A DNA stretch of 64,000 nucleotides from Streptomyces sp. HNM0575 (lineage in GTDB: Bacteria; Actinomycetota; Actinomycetes; Streptomycetales; Streptomycetaceae): contig NZ_JAASAG010000011.1 in NCBI RefSeq assembly GCF_012726265.1, positions 245,322 to 309,321 on the forward strand, in the 5' to 3' direction. Positions 15,527-24,319 of the stretch are shown here, piece by piece; the first letter of the stretch is position 1, and each line of letters opens with the position of its first letter. Below the pieces are notes generated by a model that was given only the letters and a program-made list of their open reading frames with translations, made no database searches and had not been told where the DNA came from. The position numbers and the translations under genes are program-made.

Positions 15527-16723
15527 CTCCAGCCGTCCGCCGTCCGCCTCCGCGAGATCGCGGGCCACGGCGAGCCCGAGGCCGGTGGAGTTGTGGCCGC
15601 TGACGGTCCGTTCGAAGACCCGCGAGCCCAGCTCCGGGTCCACGCCGGGGCCCTCGTCCGTCACCTCCACGACGACCTGGTTCCCGGTGACGCGGGTGCG
15701 CAGCGCGACTCGTCCCGCCCCGTGCATCAGGGAGTTCTCGATCAGCGTGGCCAGTACGCCGGCGACCGCGCCCGGTGTGCCCACGGCCTTCAGACCCGGC
15801 TTTCCGGAACGTACGATCGCCCGCCCCGCGCTGCGGTACGCCGGCTTCCACTCCTCCGTCTGCTGCTTGATCACCTCGTCGAGGTCGAAGCCGACGGCCG
15901 AATCGGAGCGCGGATCCCGGGAGTTGGTCAGCAGCCGCTGCACGACGTCCGTGAGGCGCTCGACCTGGGCCAGCGCGATCGTCGCCTCCTCCTTGACGGT
16001 CGCGCGGTCCTCCGGGTCGTCGGTGTCGGATGTGGCGATGATCTCCTCCAGCCGCATCGACAGGGCGGTCAGCGGCGTGCGCAGCTGGTGCGAGGCGTCC
16101 GCGGCGAGGCGGCGCTCGGCGGTCAGCATCCGCCCGATGCGGTCGGCGCTGCCGTCCAGCACGTCGGCGACGCGGTCCAGTTCGGGCACGCCGTAGCGCC
16201 GGTGCCGCGGCCGCGGGTCGCCGGAGCCGAGCCGCTCGGCGGTCTCGGCGAGGTCGGTGAGCGGAGCGGCGACGCGGTGCGCCTGCCGTACGGCGAGGAT
16301 GGCGGCGGCGGCGACGGCGAGCAGCGCCACGGCGAGGATGATCAGCAGCGTGCGGCCCAGCTCGTCCTGCACCGAGCTGTATCCCTGCCGTACGGTGATC
16401 CGCTCGCCGTGCGCCCCGCTCTGCGACGCCTCGATGACCTTGCCCTCGGGGCGTTCGCCCAGCGTGATGGCCTTCTTGCCCGGCACCTCGATGCGGACGT
16501 GCCGGTTGTGCGGCACGGCGTTGTCCATGGTCGCCGGGGAGACCTTCTCGCCGGCGACGATGCGGCTCTCCACGACGGAGACCAACTGCACGGCCTCGGA
16601 CCGCACGTTGTCGCGGGCGCTGTTCTCGATGGAACGCGACTCCACGAGGACGAGCGAGATCCCGAACACGGCGACGACGACGAGCACGACGGCGAGCGTC
16701 GAGAGAATCAGCCTGCGCCGCAC
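15440..16723 (-). CDS. HAMP-containing sensor histidine kinase
   Basis: A 427-residue membrane kinase: TM1 at about 5-27, an extracytoplasmic sensor of about 90 residues, TM2 near 124-145 (LLIILAVALLAVAAAAILAV), a HAMP segment (RVAAPLTDLAETAERLGSGD), the H box DASHQLRTPLTAL, the N box VLATLIENSLMHG, the G1 box VTDEGPGVDPE and the TGLGLAVARDLAEADGG G2 region. It pairs with the response regulator 25 bp upstream on the same strand. The last 87 bp overlap, in antisense, the 3' end of gtrA. The sensed signal cannot be told from sequence. Confidence 0.93.
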   Translation of the reverse strand: MRRRLILSTLAVVLVVVAVFGISLVLVESRSIENSARDNVRSEAVQLVSVVESRIVAGEKVSPATMDNAVPHNRHVRIEVPGKKAITLGERPEGKVIEASQSGAHGERITVRQGYSSVQDELGRTLLIILAVALLAVAAAAILAVRQAHRVAAPLTDLAETAERLGSGDPRPRHRRYGVPELDRVADVLDGSADRIGRMLTAERRLAADASHQLRTPLTALSMRLEEIIATSDTDDPEDRATVKEEATIALAQVERLTDVVQRLLTNSRDPRSDSAVGFDLDEVIKQQTEEWKPAYRSAGRAIVRSGKPGLKAVGTPGAVAGVLATLIENSLMHGAGRVALRTRVTGNQVVVEVTDEGPGVDPELGSRVFERTVSGHNSTGLGLAVARDLAEADGGRLELLQHRPPVFALFLSRETVRGAGAGEDAA

Positions 16724-16748
16724 GTGCAGCCCTCCACGCCGTACGCCC

Positions 16749-17432
16749 TCAGCTCTTCTCGAAGCGGAATCCGACGCCCCGCACGGTGGCGATGTAGCGC
16801 GGATTGGCGGCGTCGTCGCCGAGCTTCTTGCGGAGCCAGGAGATGTGCATGTCCAGGGTCTTCGTGGACGACCACCAGGTGGTGTCCCAGACCTCGCGCA
16901 TCAGCTGGTCGCGGGTGACGACGCGGCCCGCGTCCCGCACCAGCACGCGCAGCAGGTCGAACTCCTTGGCCGTCAGCTGGAGTTCCTCCTCGCCCATCCA
17001 CACCCTGTGCGAGTCGACGTCGATGCGCACACCGTGCGTGGCGGCGGGCGGCGCAGGCGGCTCGGCGGCGGTGCCGCGCCGCAGCAGCGCGCGTACGCGG
17101 GCCAGCAGCTCGGCGAGCCGGAACGGCTTGGTCACGTAGTCGTCGGCCCCCGCGTCGAGACCCACGACGGTGTCCACCTCGTCGGCGCGTGCGGTGAGGA
17201 CGAGCACCGGGAACGCGTGGCCCTCGTTGCGCATCCGGCGGCAGACCTCCAGGCCGTCCATCCCGGGCAGCCCGAGATCGAGGACGACCAGGTCGATGCC
17301 GTCCTTGAGGCCCGCGTCGAGGGCTCCGGGGCCGTCCTCGCGCACCTCCACCTCATAGCCCTCACGGCGCAGCGCGCGGGCGAGGGGTTCCGAGATCGCG
17401 GCGTCATCCTCGGCGAGCAGTACTCGGGTCAT
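16749..17432 (-). CDS. OmpR-type two-component response regulator
   Basis: Receiver domain (VLLAEDDAAISEPLARALRR; phosphoacceptor Asp in VVLDLGLPGMDG; Lys in DDYVTKPFRLAELLARVRAL) followed by a winged-helix effector (LTAKEFDLLRVLVRDAGRVV, DMHISWLRKKLGDDA, RYIATVRGVGFRFE). ATG 17432 begins directly at the first receiver strand; an upstream in-frame start would add 16 unrelated residues. It is first in a two-gene operon with the histidine kinase and is divergent from the POT transporter gene. Confidence 0.93.
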   Translation of the reverse strand: MTRVLLAEDDAAISEPLARALRREGYEVEVREDGPGALDAGLKDGIDLVVLDLGLPGMDGLEVCRRMRNEGHAFPVLVLTARADEVDTVVGLDAGADDYVTKPFRLAELLARVRALLRRGTAAEPPAPPAATHGVRIDVDSHRVWMGEEELQLTAKEFDLLRVLVRDAGRVVTRDQLMREVWDTTWWSSTKTLDMHISWLRKKLGDDAANPRYIATVRGVGFRFEKS

Positions 17433-17969
17433 GGCCCGATGGTAGTCCTCGTCGCCGAGGGCAAGGCCGGTCCCTGCCAACCAGCGCGGATCATCGGAGA
17501 TGCGAACTCGTTACCTTCGGATTGGCAGGGAATTTACGCCTTGTGCCTGTGATCCTGCTCCCAAACCCTTCCGTTGCGGGCGCCCCCCTGACGTATGGTG
17601 AGCTGGCTTCCGGCGTGATCACCCAGGGGGCGGCGCCCCGGCGGAGACCAGTGCGGCGGTGATCCTGTGTCGTCGGCCAGCCGGGCCCCTGCGCCCGTGG
17701 CCGGCCGGTCCGGCGGCGGACTTCCGCCAAGGGCGGCGGGCGAGCACACGCACGAGCCGGCCCCGGCCCGCCGGACTCAGGACGTACGTCCGCAAAGGGC
17801 CCGCCCTTGCCTCCCGGCCTCGGGACCGTGCGGCGGAAGCGGCACCACAGCCACATGTCCCCAGCGCCGGGCCCTGCCGTGTGAGAAGCACGCGGGGCTC
17901 CCGTACGAAGGCAGCACCCCGCCCGCGTACGGCACCGGCCCCCTTCTCACACAGCGAGGAACCCCCCAC
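17433..17969. other. 537-bp gap between response regulator and POT transporter
   Basis: The gap holds the divergent promoters of the regulator and transporter genes. The left third (17490-17600) is less GC-rich; a weak promoter-like TTGCGG-N14-TATGGT (17574-17599) is visible on the + strand. From about 17640 to 17940 the sequence is GC-rich with open frames on several strands but no recognisable protein, start signal or repeat. GCGAGGA at 17954-17960 is the transporter's ribosome-binding site. A regulated leader of ~350 nt is possible. Confidence 0.4.
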
Positions 17970-19475
17970 ATGGCCTCCACAGCAACGTCCGAGGACGCGG
18001 CGCAGCATCCGCCCGCGGCCGACGGCAAGACCTTCTTCGGTCACCCCCGCGGTCTCGCCACCCTGTTCATGACCGAGATGTGGGAGCGCTTCAGCTTCTA
18101 CGGGATGCGCGCCCTGCTCGTCCTCTATCTGACGGCCGCCGCGTCCGAGGGCGGCATGGGCATGGCCTCGGCTACCGCAGTGGCGCTCTACTCCGTCTAC
18201 AACGCGACCGTCTACCTGATGGCGATGCCGGGCGGCTGGCTCGGCGACCGCGTCTGGGGCCCCCGCAAGACGGTCTCCATATCCGCGTTCGTGATCATGA
18301 TCGGCCACGCGCTGCTGGCGGTGGGCGTCGACGCCCTCTTCTTCCTCGGCCTGGTCTTCATCGGCGTCGGATCCGGCCTGCTGAAGGCCAACATCTCCAC
18401 GATGGTCGGCCACCTCTACGCGGGTCCCAACGACCCCCGCAGGGACGGCGGATTCACCGTCTTCTACATGGGCATCAACCTGGGCGCCTTCGCCGCACCG
18501 CTGCTCATCGGCTGGGCGGGGCAGAAGATCAGCTGGCACCTGGGCTTCGGGCTGGCCGCCGTCGGCATGGGCCTGGGCCTGGTCCAGTTCCTGATCGGCA
18601 CCCGGCACCTCGCGCCCGAGTCCAGCGTCGTACCGCAGCCGCTGGACACCACCGACCGCAACAAGGCGATCCGCAACACCGTGATCGCCGCCGTCGTCGC
18701 GGCCGTCTTCTACGCGGCCGTGGTCCTCGGCGACCTCTTCACCATCGACTGGGTGCTGTGGCCGCTGAGCATCGCCGGCCTCGTGCTGCCCACGTACTAC
18801 TTCGTGCGGATGCGGCGCGACAGCGAGGTCACGGACGACGAGCGGAAGAAGCTCACCGGCTACATCTGGTTCTTCGTCGCGGCGGCGATCTTCTGGATGA
18901 TCTTCGACCAGTCCGGCTCGACGCTGAGCCTCTTCGCCGAGAAGAGCACCTCGACCGACCTGTTCGGGATCGACTTCCCGACGAGCTGGTTCCAGTCGGT
19001 CAACCCGCTGTGGGTGATGGTCATCGCTCCCGTGCTGGCCGCCCTCTGGGTCAAGCTCGGCAGCCGCAACCCGGCCACCACGACCAAGTTCTCCCTCGGC
19101 CTGATCGGCATCGGCGTCTCCTTCGGCGTCATGATGCTGGCCATCGCCGCGGCCGACGGCGGCTCCAAGGTCACCCCGCTGTGGCTGATCACCGTCTACC
19201 TGCTCCAGACCGTCGCGGAGCTGTGCCTCTCCCCGGTCGGGCTTTCGGTGACCACGAAGCTCGCGCCCGCCAAGTACGCGAGCCAGCTGATGGGCGTGTG
19301 GTTCCTGGCGGTCACCGCCGGCGACTGCGTCTTCGCGATCGTCCAGCTGGTGGTCGGCGACGCCGCGAGCAGCACCACGGGCTTCGCCGTGCAGGGAGTG
19401 ATCGCGGCGCTCGCGGGCTTCGCGTTCCTCGCCGCCCGCAGGAAGGTCAACCCGCTGCTGGGCGCCGTGAAGTAG
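17970..19475 (+). CDS. Proton-dependent oligopeptide (POT/PTR2) transporter
   Basis: A 501-residue MFS-type di/tripeptide-proton symporter. The N-terminal signature MTEMWERFSFYGMRALLVLY (about 34-53) contains the ExxER-like proton-coupling motif, and FYMGINLGAFAAPLLIGW (about 164) is the second PTR2 signature; LTVYLLQTVAELCLSPVGLS-type residues occur in TM10. About 14 hydrophobic segments are visible. ATG 17970 follows GCGAGGA. It probably imports short peptides released by extracellular proteases. It is monocistronic: a strong hairpin follows. Confidence 0.93.
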   Translation: MASTATSEDAAQHPPAADGKTFFGHPRGLATLFMTEMWERFSFYGMRALLVLYLTAAASEGGMGMASATAVALYSVYNATVYLMAMPGGWLGDRVWGPRKTVSISAFVIMIGHALLAVGVDALFFLGLVFIGVGSGLLKANISTMVGHLYAGPNDPRRDGGFTVFYMGINLGAFAAPLLIGWAGQKISWHLGFGLAAVGMGLGLVQFLIGTRHLAPESSVVPQPLDTTDRNKAIRNTVIAAVVAAVFYAAVVLGDLFTIDWVLWPLSIAGLVLPTYYFVRMRRDSEVTDDERKKLTGYIWFFVAAAIFWMIFDQSGSTLSLFAEKSTSTDLFGIDFPTSWFQSVNPLWVMVIAPVLAALWVKLGSRNPATTTKFSLGLIGIGVSFGVMMLAIAAADGGSKVTPLWLITVYLLQTVAELCLSPVGLSVTTKLAPAKYASQLMGVWFLAVTAGDCVFAIVQLVVGDAASSTTGFAVQGVIAALAGFAFLAARRKVNPLLGAVK

Positions 19476-19510
19476 CGCCACGGCGGCGGCCCGAGCGGCA
19501 GCCGCACCGT

Positions 19511-19543
19511 GGCCCCGGTTCCCCATCGCGCGGAGCCGGGGCC
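19511..19543 (+). terminator. Terminator hairpin after the POT transporter
   Basis: GGCCCCGGTTCC (19511-19522) pairs with GGAGCCGGGGCC (19532-19543), 12 bp with one G-U pair, around a 9-nt loop, 36 bp after the stop. Confidence 0.75.
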
Positions 19544-19630
19544 GCCGTACGTATGACCTCCGGCGTCCCGCCACGGGCGCACACGGGGAGTGCTGTTGCG
19601 GCCCCTCACGGGGGCACCGACGCTGGTTGT

Positions 19631-20773
19631 GTGCGCAGCCTCCCCTTCCTGCTGGTCACGTGCCTGGCACTGCTGCTGTGCACGTCACAGGTGGTACGGG
19701 ACGTCCCGGAGCGCGCGGGGGCCGCGAGGCACGGGGAGCAGGGACCCGGCGTTCAGGAGCAGGGAACTCAGGAGTCCGGCGCGCAGGAGTCCGGCGCTCA
19801 GGGGCCCGGCGCTCAGGGGCACCGCGGCCGAGCCGGTGCCCGCGGGCACACGGCCCGCGGACCGGGCGTGGAACAGCACGCGTACTCATACGGACCGCTG
19901 CCGCGCCAGCGCCTCGTCGCCTACAGCGATCCGAACCCGGCACGTCCCGGACCCCGCCGCACCGGTCTCCTCGTCGTGCACGGCGGCTTCTGGTACCAGC
20001 AGCGCTCGGCCGGCTGGAACCGCTGGGCCGGGCGGATCGCCGCCGCCGGTCCCGCCGTCTTCAGCCTCGACTACCGCCGCAACACCGATGCCCCCTGGCC
20101 GGCCCAGCGCGACGACGTGCTGCGCGCCCTGCGCTGGATCAGGCACCGTGCCGACCGCTTCGGCCTGGATCCGCAGCGGATCGTGCTGCTGGGCTCCTCC
20201 GCGGGCGGGCAGGTCGCGGCCGCCGCCGGTACGTACGGGGCGGGGCGGCGGCACATCGCGGGTGTCGTGGCGCTCTCCCCGGTCGCCGATCCGTACCGCG
20301 CCTGGCGCACCCCGCGTGCGGCGGACGGCGACCGCGCGGGCCTTGCGGTGCTGAGGGCGAACGCGGAGCGGCTTGCGGGCTGCGATCCGTCCGCCGCAGG
20401 CGCCGCGCGAAAGCATGCCGAGGGCCCTGTGCGCGGTCCGGCCCGGGAGCGCGAGCGAGCCCGGAGCCCCGAGGCGTGCCTGCGGGTCTGGCGTGACATG
20501 TCGGCCGCCGGGCGTGCCTCCGGCGCCGACGATCCGCCGATGCTGCTCGTCCACTCCCGCCACGACTTCGTACCCGTGGCGCACTCCCGCGCGGTGCGCG
20601 ACGCGGAGGTGCGGCACGGCATGGCCGCGGACGACGTCACCGTCATGACCGTGCCGGGCGACAAGCACGGCGGCGGGCTGCTGACCTCGCCGGGGGTGGA
20701 GCGGACGGTGCTGAGCTGGATCGCGGCCCGTACGACGCCCGCTCCGGCGCCGTACGGCCGCATCCACCGTTGA
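19631..20773 (+). CDS. Secreted alpha/beta hydrolase (esterase/lipase-like)
   Basis: From GTG 19631 the product has 380 residues and starts with a signal-peptide-like segment (RSLPFLLVTCLALLLCTSQV). A Gln/Gly/Glu-rich linker follows (QEQGTQESGAQESGAQG, 15-bp coding repeats), then the hydrolase: oxyanion motif VVHGGFWYQQ, nucleophile elbow LLGSSAGGQVAAA, Asp in VHSRHDFVP and His in GDKHGGG. This fits the BD-FAE/esterase-lipase group; substrate unknown. An ATG at 19553 in frame would add 26 residues before the signal and destroy its N-terminal position, so GTG is preferred. The start choice is the least certain part. Confidence 0.78.
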   Translation: MRSLPFLLVTCLALLLCTSQVVRDVPERAGAARHGEQGPGVQEQGTQESGAQESGAQGPGAQGHRGRAGARGHTARGPGVEQHAYSYGPLPRQRLVAYSDPNPARPGPRRTGLLVVHGGFWYQQRSAGWNRWAGRIAAAGPAVFSLDYRRNTDAPWPAQRDDVLRALRWIRHRADRFGLDPQRIVLLGSSAGGQVAAAAGTYGAGRRHIAGVVALSPVADPYRAWRTPRAADGDRAGLAVLRANAERLAGCDPSAAGAARKHAEGPVRGPARERERARSPEACLRVWRDMSAAGRASGADDPPMLLVHSRHDFVPVAHSRAVRDAEVRHGMAADDVTVMTVPGDKHGGGLLTSPGVERTVLSWIAARTTPAPAPYGRIHR

Positions 20774-20790
20774 ACGGCCCGCGGACGGGA

Positions 20791-20810
20791 CCCGCGGACG
20801 GCGCCGCGGG
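20791..20810. terminator. Hairpin between hydrolase and acyl-CoA dehydrogenase genes
   Basis: CCCGCGG (20791-20797), loop ACGGCG, CCGCGGG (20804-20810) lies in the 46-bp gap between convergent stops. Confidence 0.6.
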
Positions 20811-20819
20811 CGGCCGGGC

Positions 20820-22007
20820 CTACGGCAGGTTGCGGGACATCACGACCCGCTGCACCTGGTTCGTGCCCTCGTAGATCTGCGTGATCTTGGCGTCGCGCAT
20901 CATCCGCTCGACGGGGTAGTCCCGGGTGTATCCGTAGCCGCCGAGCAGCTGGACCGCGTCCGTCGTGATCTCCATCGCCGCGTCCGAGGCGTAGCACTTG
21001 GCAGCCGCGCCGAAGAAGGTCAGGTCCTCGTCGGGGCCGCCCAGGGCGATGCGCTCGGACTTGGCCGCGGCCGCGTACGTCAGCTGACGTGCCGCCTCCA
21101 GCTTCATCGCCATGTCGGCGAGCATGAACTGCACGCCCTGGAAGTCGCCGATCGGCTTGCCGAACTGCTTGCGCTCCGCGACGTATCCCTTGGCGTAGTC
21201 GAGGGCGCCCTGCGCGATGCCGAGCGCCTGGGCCGCGATCGTGATGCGGGTGTGGTCCAGGGTCTTCATCGCGGTGGCGAAGCCGGTGCCCTCCTCGCCG
21301 AGCAGCCGGTCGGCGGGGATGCGCACGTTGTCGAGGTAGACCTCGCGGGTCGGGGAGCCCTTGATGCCGAGCTTCTTCTCCGGGGCGCCGAAGGAGACCC
21401 CCTCGTCGTCCTTCTCCACGACGAAGGCGGAGATGCCCTTGGTGCGCTTGTCGGGGTCGGTCACCGCCATGACCGTGTAGTACTCGGAGACGCCGGCGTT
21501 GGTGATCCAGCGCTTCACGCCGTTGAGGACGTAGTGGTCGCCGTCCCGTACGGCCTTGGTCTTCATGCCGCCGGCGTCAGATCCTGCGTCCGGCTCGCTC
21601 AGGCAGTACGAGAACATCGCCTCGCCCGCGGCGAGCGGCGAGAGATACCGCTTCTTCAGCTCCTCGGAGCCGGAGAGGATCACGGGCAGCGACCCGAGCT
21701 TGTTGACCGCCGGGATCAGCGACGACGAGGCGCACACCCGGGCGACCTCCTCGATGACGATGACGGTCGCGAGCGCGTCGGCACCGGCGCCGCCGTAGGC
21801 CTCCGGGACGTGCACGGCGTGCAGGTCGTTGGCCTCCAGCGCGTCCCGGGCCTCCTGGGGGAAGCGGGCCTCCTCGTCCACTTCGGTGGCGAAGGGCGCG
21901 ATCTTCGCCTCGGAGAGGGCGCGCACCGAGTCCCTGAGCATGTCGTGCTCTTCGGACGGCCGGTAGAGACCGAAGTCAGCGGCTGCGCTTTTTCCCGATG
22001 GCGCCAA
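20820..22007 (-). CDS. Acyl-CoA dehydrogenase
   Basis: A 395-residue FAD enzyme that oxidises acyl-CoA to trans-2-enoyl-CoA. Signature 1 is FSYCLSEPDAGSDAGGM (about 150) and the C-terminal signature QLLGGYGYTRDYPVERMMRD is followed by AKITQIYEGTNQVQRVVMSR, where the Glu of YEGT is the usual catalytic base of short- and medium-chain members. The TTG start at 22007 is supported by GAGGAG nine bases upstream; no better ATG or GTG exists. By order it corresponds to the fadE25-type gene found near purE/purK in other actinobacteria. A palindrome in the upstream gap may be an operator. Confidence 0.92.
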   Translation of the reverse strand: MAPSGKSAAADFGLYRPSEEHDMLRDSVRALSEAKIAPFATEVDEEARFPQEARDALEANDLHAVHVPEAYGGAGADALATVIVIEEVARVCASSSLIPAVNKLGSLPVILSGSEELKKRYLSPLAAGEAMFSYCLSEPDAGSDAGGMKTKAVRDGDHYVLNGVKRWITNAGVSEYYTVMAVTDPDKRTKGISAFVVEKDDEGVSFGAPEKKLGIKGSPTREVYLDNVRIPADRLLGEEGTGFATAMKTLDHTRITIAAQALGIAQGALDYAKGYVAERKQFGKPIGDFQGVQFMLADMAMKLEAARQLTYAAAAKSERIALGGPDEDLTFFGAAAKCYASDAAMEITTDAVQLLGGYGYTRDYPVERMMRDAKITQIYEGTNQVQRVVMSRNLP

Positions 22008-22062
22008 GGTTTCTCACTCCTCATCAGCTGTGCTGTGCGGTACGGCGAGGGCTCCGTGCTAA

Positions 22063-22078
22063 TTACCGTTAAGTAACG
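22063..22078. promoter_or_regulatory. Palindrome upstream of the acyl-CoA dehydrogenase gene
   Basis: CGTTA-AG-TAACG (22067-22078), overlapping TTAC-N6-GTAA (22063-22076), lies in a locally AT-rich stretch about 60 bp upstream of the TTG start and 134 bp before the divergent UDP-glucose dehydrogenase. Its form suits a TetR- or GntR-type regulator of fatty-acid genes. No regulator gene is adjacent. Confidence 0.4.
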
Positions 22079-22211
22079 ACGATTCTAGGGCCCGCTGCAC
22101 GGCCCGGGATACGTGAGTTTCGCGACAGGCGGCCCCCGATATGCTGCGCGGGCAGCGTTCCCCGGAGCGTGCGGAACGTCGTCCGAGTCGTCCTACAGGA
22201 GCAAGCCAACC

Positions 22212-23564
22212 ATGACCGACAGGGCTCCGCTCAAGATCACAGTGATCGGCACCGGCTACCTCGGCGCCACGCACGCCGCCGCCATGGCCGAGCTCGGCTT
22301 CGAGGTGCTGGGGCTGGACATCTCGCCCGAGAAGATCGCGACGCTGGAGCGCGGCGAGACCCCGATGTACGAGCCGGGTCTCGAGGAGCTGCTGCGCAGG
22401 CACGTGGCCGGGTTCCCGGACTCCAGCGGGCGGCTCCGCTTCACCACGTCCTACGAGGAGGTGGCGGAGTTCGGCGACGTCCACTTCATCTGCGTCAACA
22501 CCCCGCAGAGGCACGGCGAGTACGCGTGCGACATGAGCTACGTCGAAGCGGCCTTCGACTCGCTGGCGCCCCATCTCGTCCGTCCCGCCCTGGTGGTCGG
22601 CAAGTCCACGGTGCCGGTCGGCAGCGCCGCGGGCCTCGCGGAGCGGCTGGCCGAGCTGGCCCCCGCCGGCCGGGACGCGGAGCTCGCCTGGAACCCGGAG
22701 TTCCTGCGCGAGGGCTTCGCCGTCAAGGACACCCTGCACCCGGACCGCATCGTCGTCGGCGTACGCAGCGAGCACGCCGAGAAGCTGCTGCGCGAGGTCT
22801 ACGCGGCACCTCTCGCCGAGGGTTCGCCCTTCGTCGTCACCGACTTCCCGACGGCGGAGCTGGTGAAGACCTCCGCCAACTCCTTCCTCGCCACGAAGAT
22901 CTCCTTCATCAACGCCATGGCCGAGGTCTGCGAGGCCGCCGACGGCGACGTGGCCAAGCTCGCCGAGGCCATCGGCTACGACGACCGCATCGGCAAGAAG
23001 TTCCTGCGCGCCGGAATCGGCTTCGGCGGCGGCTGCCTGCCCAAGGACATCCGCGCCTTCATGGCCCGCGCCGGTGAGTTGGGCGCCTCCGAGGCGCTCA
23101 CGTTCCTGCGCGAGGTCGACTCCATCAACATGCGGCGGCGTGCCCAGATGGTCGAGCTTGCCCGCGAGGCGGTCGGCGGCACCCTGCTGGGCACCCGCAT
23201 CGGCGTGCTCGGCGCCACCTTCAAGCCGGACTCCGACGACGTACGGGACTCGCCGGCGCTGAACGTCGCGGGCCAGCTCCACCTCCAGGGCGCACAGGTG
23301 ACGGTCTACGACCCCAAGGGCATGGACAACGCCCGCGCGGTCTTCCCGACGCTGCGGTACGCGCCGAGCGCGCTGGAGGCGGTGCGGGGCGCGGACGCCG
23401 TACTGCATCTGACGGAGTGGCGCGAGTTCCAGCAGCTGGACCCGGCGGCGCTGGGCGAGGTCGTGGCGGTACGGCGCGTGCTGGACGGCCGCAACACCCT
23501 GGACCCGGCGCTCTGGCGCAAGGAGGACTGGACGTTCCGCGCGCTGGGCCGGCCCACGGCCTGA
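22212..23564 (+). CDS. UDP-glucose 6-dehydrogenase
   Basis: NAD-dependent four-electron oxidation of UDP-glucose to UDP-glucuronate, a precursor for polysaccharides. The 450 residues show ITVIGTGYLGATHAAAMAEL (Rossmann fold, about 9-28), FICVNTPQ, VVGKSTVPVG, AWNPEFLREGFAVKD, LVKTSANSFLATKISFINAM, the catalytic-Cys segment GIGFGGGCLPKDIRAF (Cys about 275) and GATFKPDSDDVRDSPAL. ATG 22212 follows ACAGGAGCAA. Upstream in-frame codons back to 22113 look non-coding. GDP-mannose 6-dehydrogenase is the main alternative; length and motifs favour UDP-glucose. Confidence 0.9.
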   Translation: MTDRAPLKITVIGTGYLGATHAAAMAELGFEVLGLDISPEKIATLERGETPMYEPGLEELLRRHVAGFPDSSGRLRFTTSYEEVAEFGDVHFICVNTPQRHGEYACDMSYVEAAFDSLAPHLVRPALVVGKSTVPVGSAAGLAERLAELAPAGRDAELAWNPEFLREGFAVKDTLHPDRIVVGVRSEHAEKLLREVYAAPLAEGSPFVVTDFPTAELVKTSANSFLATKISFINAMAEVCEAADGDVAKLAEAIGYDDRIGKKFLRAGIGFGGGCLPKDIRAFMARAGELGASEALTFLREVDSINMRRRAQMVELAREAVGGTLLGTRIGVLGATFKPDSDDVRDSPALNVAGQLHLQGAQVTVYDPKGMDNARAVFPTLRYAPSALEAVRGADAVLHLTEWREFQQLDPAALGEVVAVRRVLDGRNTLDPALWRKEDWTFRALGRPTA

Positions 23565-23682
23565 CCCGGCAGCGCGCCCGCGCCGTAGCGCGGCGGAGGA
23601 GGCGGAGGATCGGCGCGCGGCGTGACGGCGGCCCCTTGACCGCCGCCCGGCCCCGCCCGACCACCGCCCCGCGCGCTGCGGC

Positions 23683-24243
23683 TCAGCGCTGCTTCGCCCT
23701 GTACGTGCGCATCTTCGCCCGGCTCCCGCACACCGCCATCGAGCACCAGCGCCCCCGCCCCGCCGGGCTGCGGTCGTAGAACACCCACAGGCAGTCGTGC
23801 GCCTCGCACGCCTTGAGGCGCTGCCATGCTCCGTCCGCCTCCGCCGTGGCGATGTCCGCGGCGATACGGGCGGTCAGCAGCGGCACCCCGGTGAGGCCCT
23901 CCGCGGGGTGCAGCGCTGCCCGGCCCGCGCCGTCCACGGCCACGACGAGCGGCGCCTCACCGAGCAGGCGCGCGAGCGTCCGCGACGCTCCGGGGTCCAT
24001 GTCCGTGCCCGTGTGCGCGAGGCACGCCGCTCGCAGCGCCTCGCGCAGCTCGTGCACTTCGCCGAGCAGCGCCGACCGCCGGGCCGCCGTACGCCTCCCG
24101 CCGAGCCCTTCGATGCCGTGACGCCGTGCGAAGCGGGCGAGGCCGCCCGGCGCGGCGAGTTCGTCCTCGCCCGTCTCCACGTCGAGGGTGTTCGTGAACT
24201 CCCGTACCAGTATGAGTGCTTCCGGGGGAGATCGGTCCGTCAC
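23683..24243 (-). CDS. CGNR zinc-finger (ABATE-domain) putative regulator
   Basis: A 186-residue protein: N-terminal ABATE domain (LVREFTNTLDVETGEDEL; LREALRAACLAHTG) and a C-terminal zinc finger CEAHDCLWVFYDRSPAGRGR-W-CSMAVCGSRAKMRTYR, with Cys pairs CxxxxC and CxxxxC. The family name motif C-G-N-R is C-G-S-R here. These proteins are assumed to bind DNA and often sit next to the gene they control. It is divergent from a VOC gene across 76 bp that contain four copies of GGTAAC/GTTACC, so it probably autoregulates there. Confidence 0.88.
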   Translation of the reverse strand: MTDRSPPEALILVREFTNTLDVETGEDELAAPGGLARFARRHGIEGLGGRRTAARRSALLGEVHELREALRAACLAHTGTDMDPGASRTLARLLGEAPLVVAVDGAGRAALHPAEGLTGVPLLTARIAADIATAEADGAWQRLKACEAHDCLWVFYDRSPAGRGRWCSMAVCGSRAKMRTYRAKQR

Positions 24244-24251
24244 CCTTGTCA

Positions 24252-24318
24252 GGTTACCGATGAAGGGCCATCATCTGGTAACCGACAGCGTTACCGGTTA
24301 GAGCATTCAAGGGGTAAC
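24252..24318. promoter_or_regulatory. Cluster of four GGTAAC/GTTACC motifs between divergent CGNR and VOC genes
   Basis: GGTTACC (24252-24258), GGTAACC (24277-24283), GTTACC (24290-24295) and GGTAAC (24313-24318) occur within 67 bp. The middle pair forms a perfect dyad GGTAAC-N7-GTTACC; the outer left copy is the inverse of the second. The last copy touches the VOC start codon and lies over its ribosome-binding site. The most economical reading is an operator array for the CGNR protein. MtrA- or GlnR-type GTnAC sites are the alternative, but the spacing does not match a canonical GlnR box. Confidence 0.6.
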
Positions 24319-24319
24319 A

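Noticed and set aside
17619..19574. 651-codon frame antisense to the POT transporter
   Set aside because: Highly charged His/Asp/Glu-rich translation typical of antisense GC-rich DNA; the + strand has clear PTR2 motifs.
18080..20773. Single 897-codon frame joining the transporter region to the hydrolase
   Set aside because: Its first ~500 codons are a shifted frame of the transporter, and a strong terminator lies between; the hydrolase starts near 19631.
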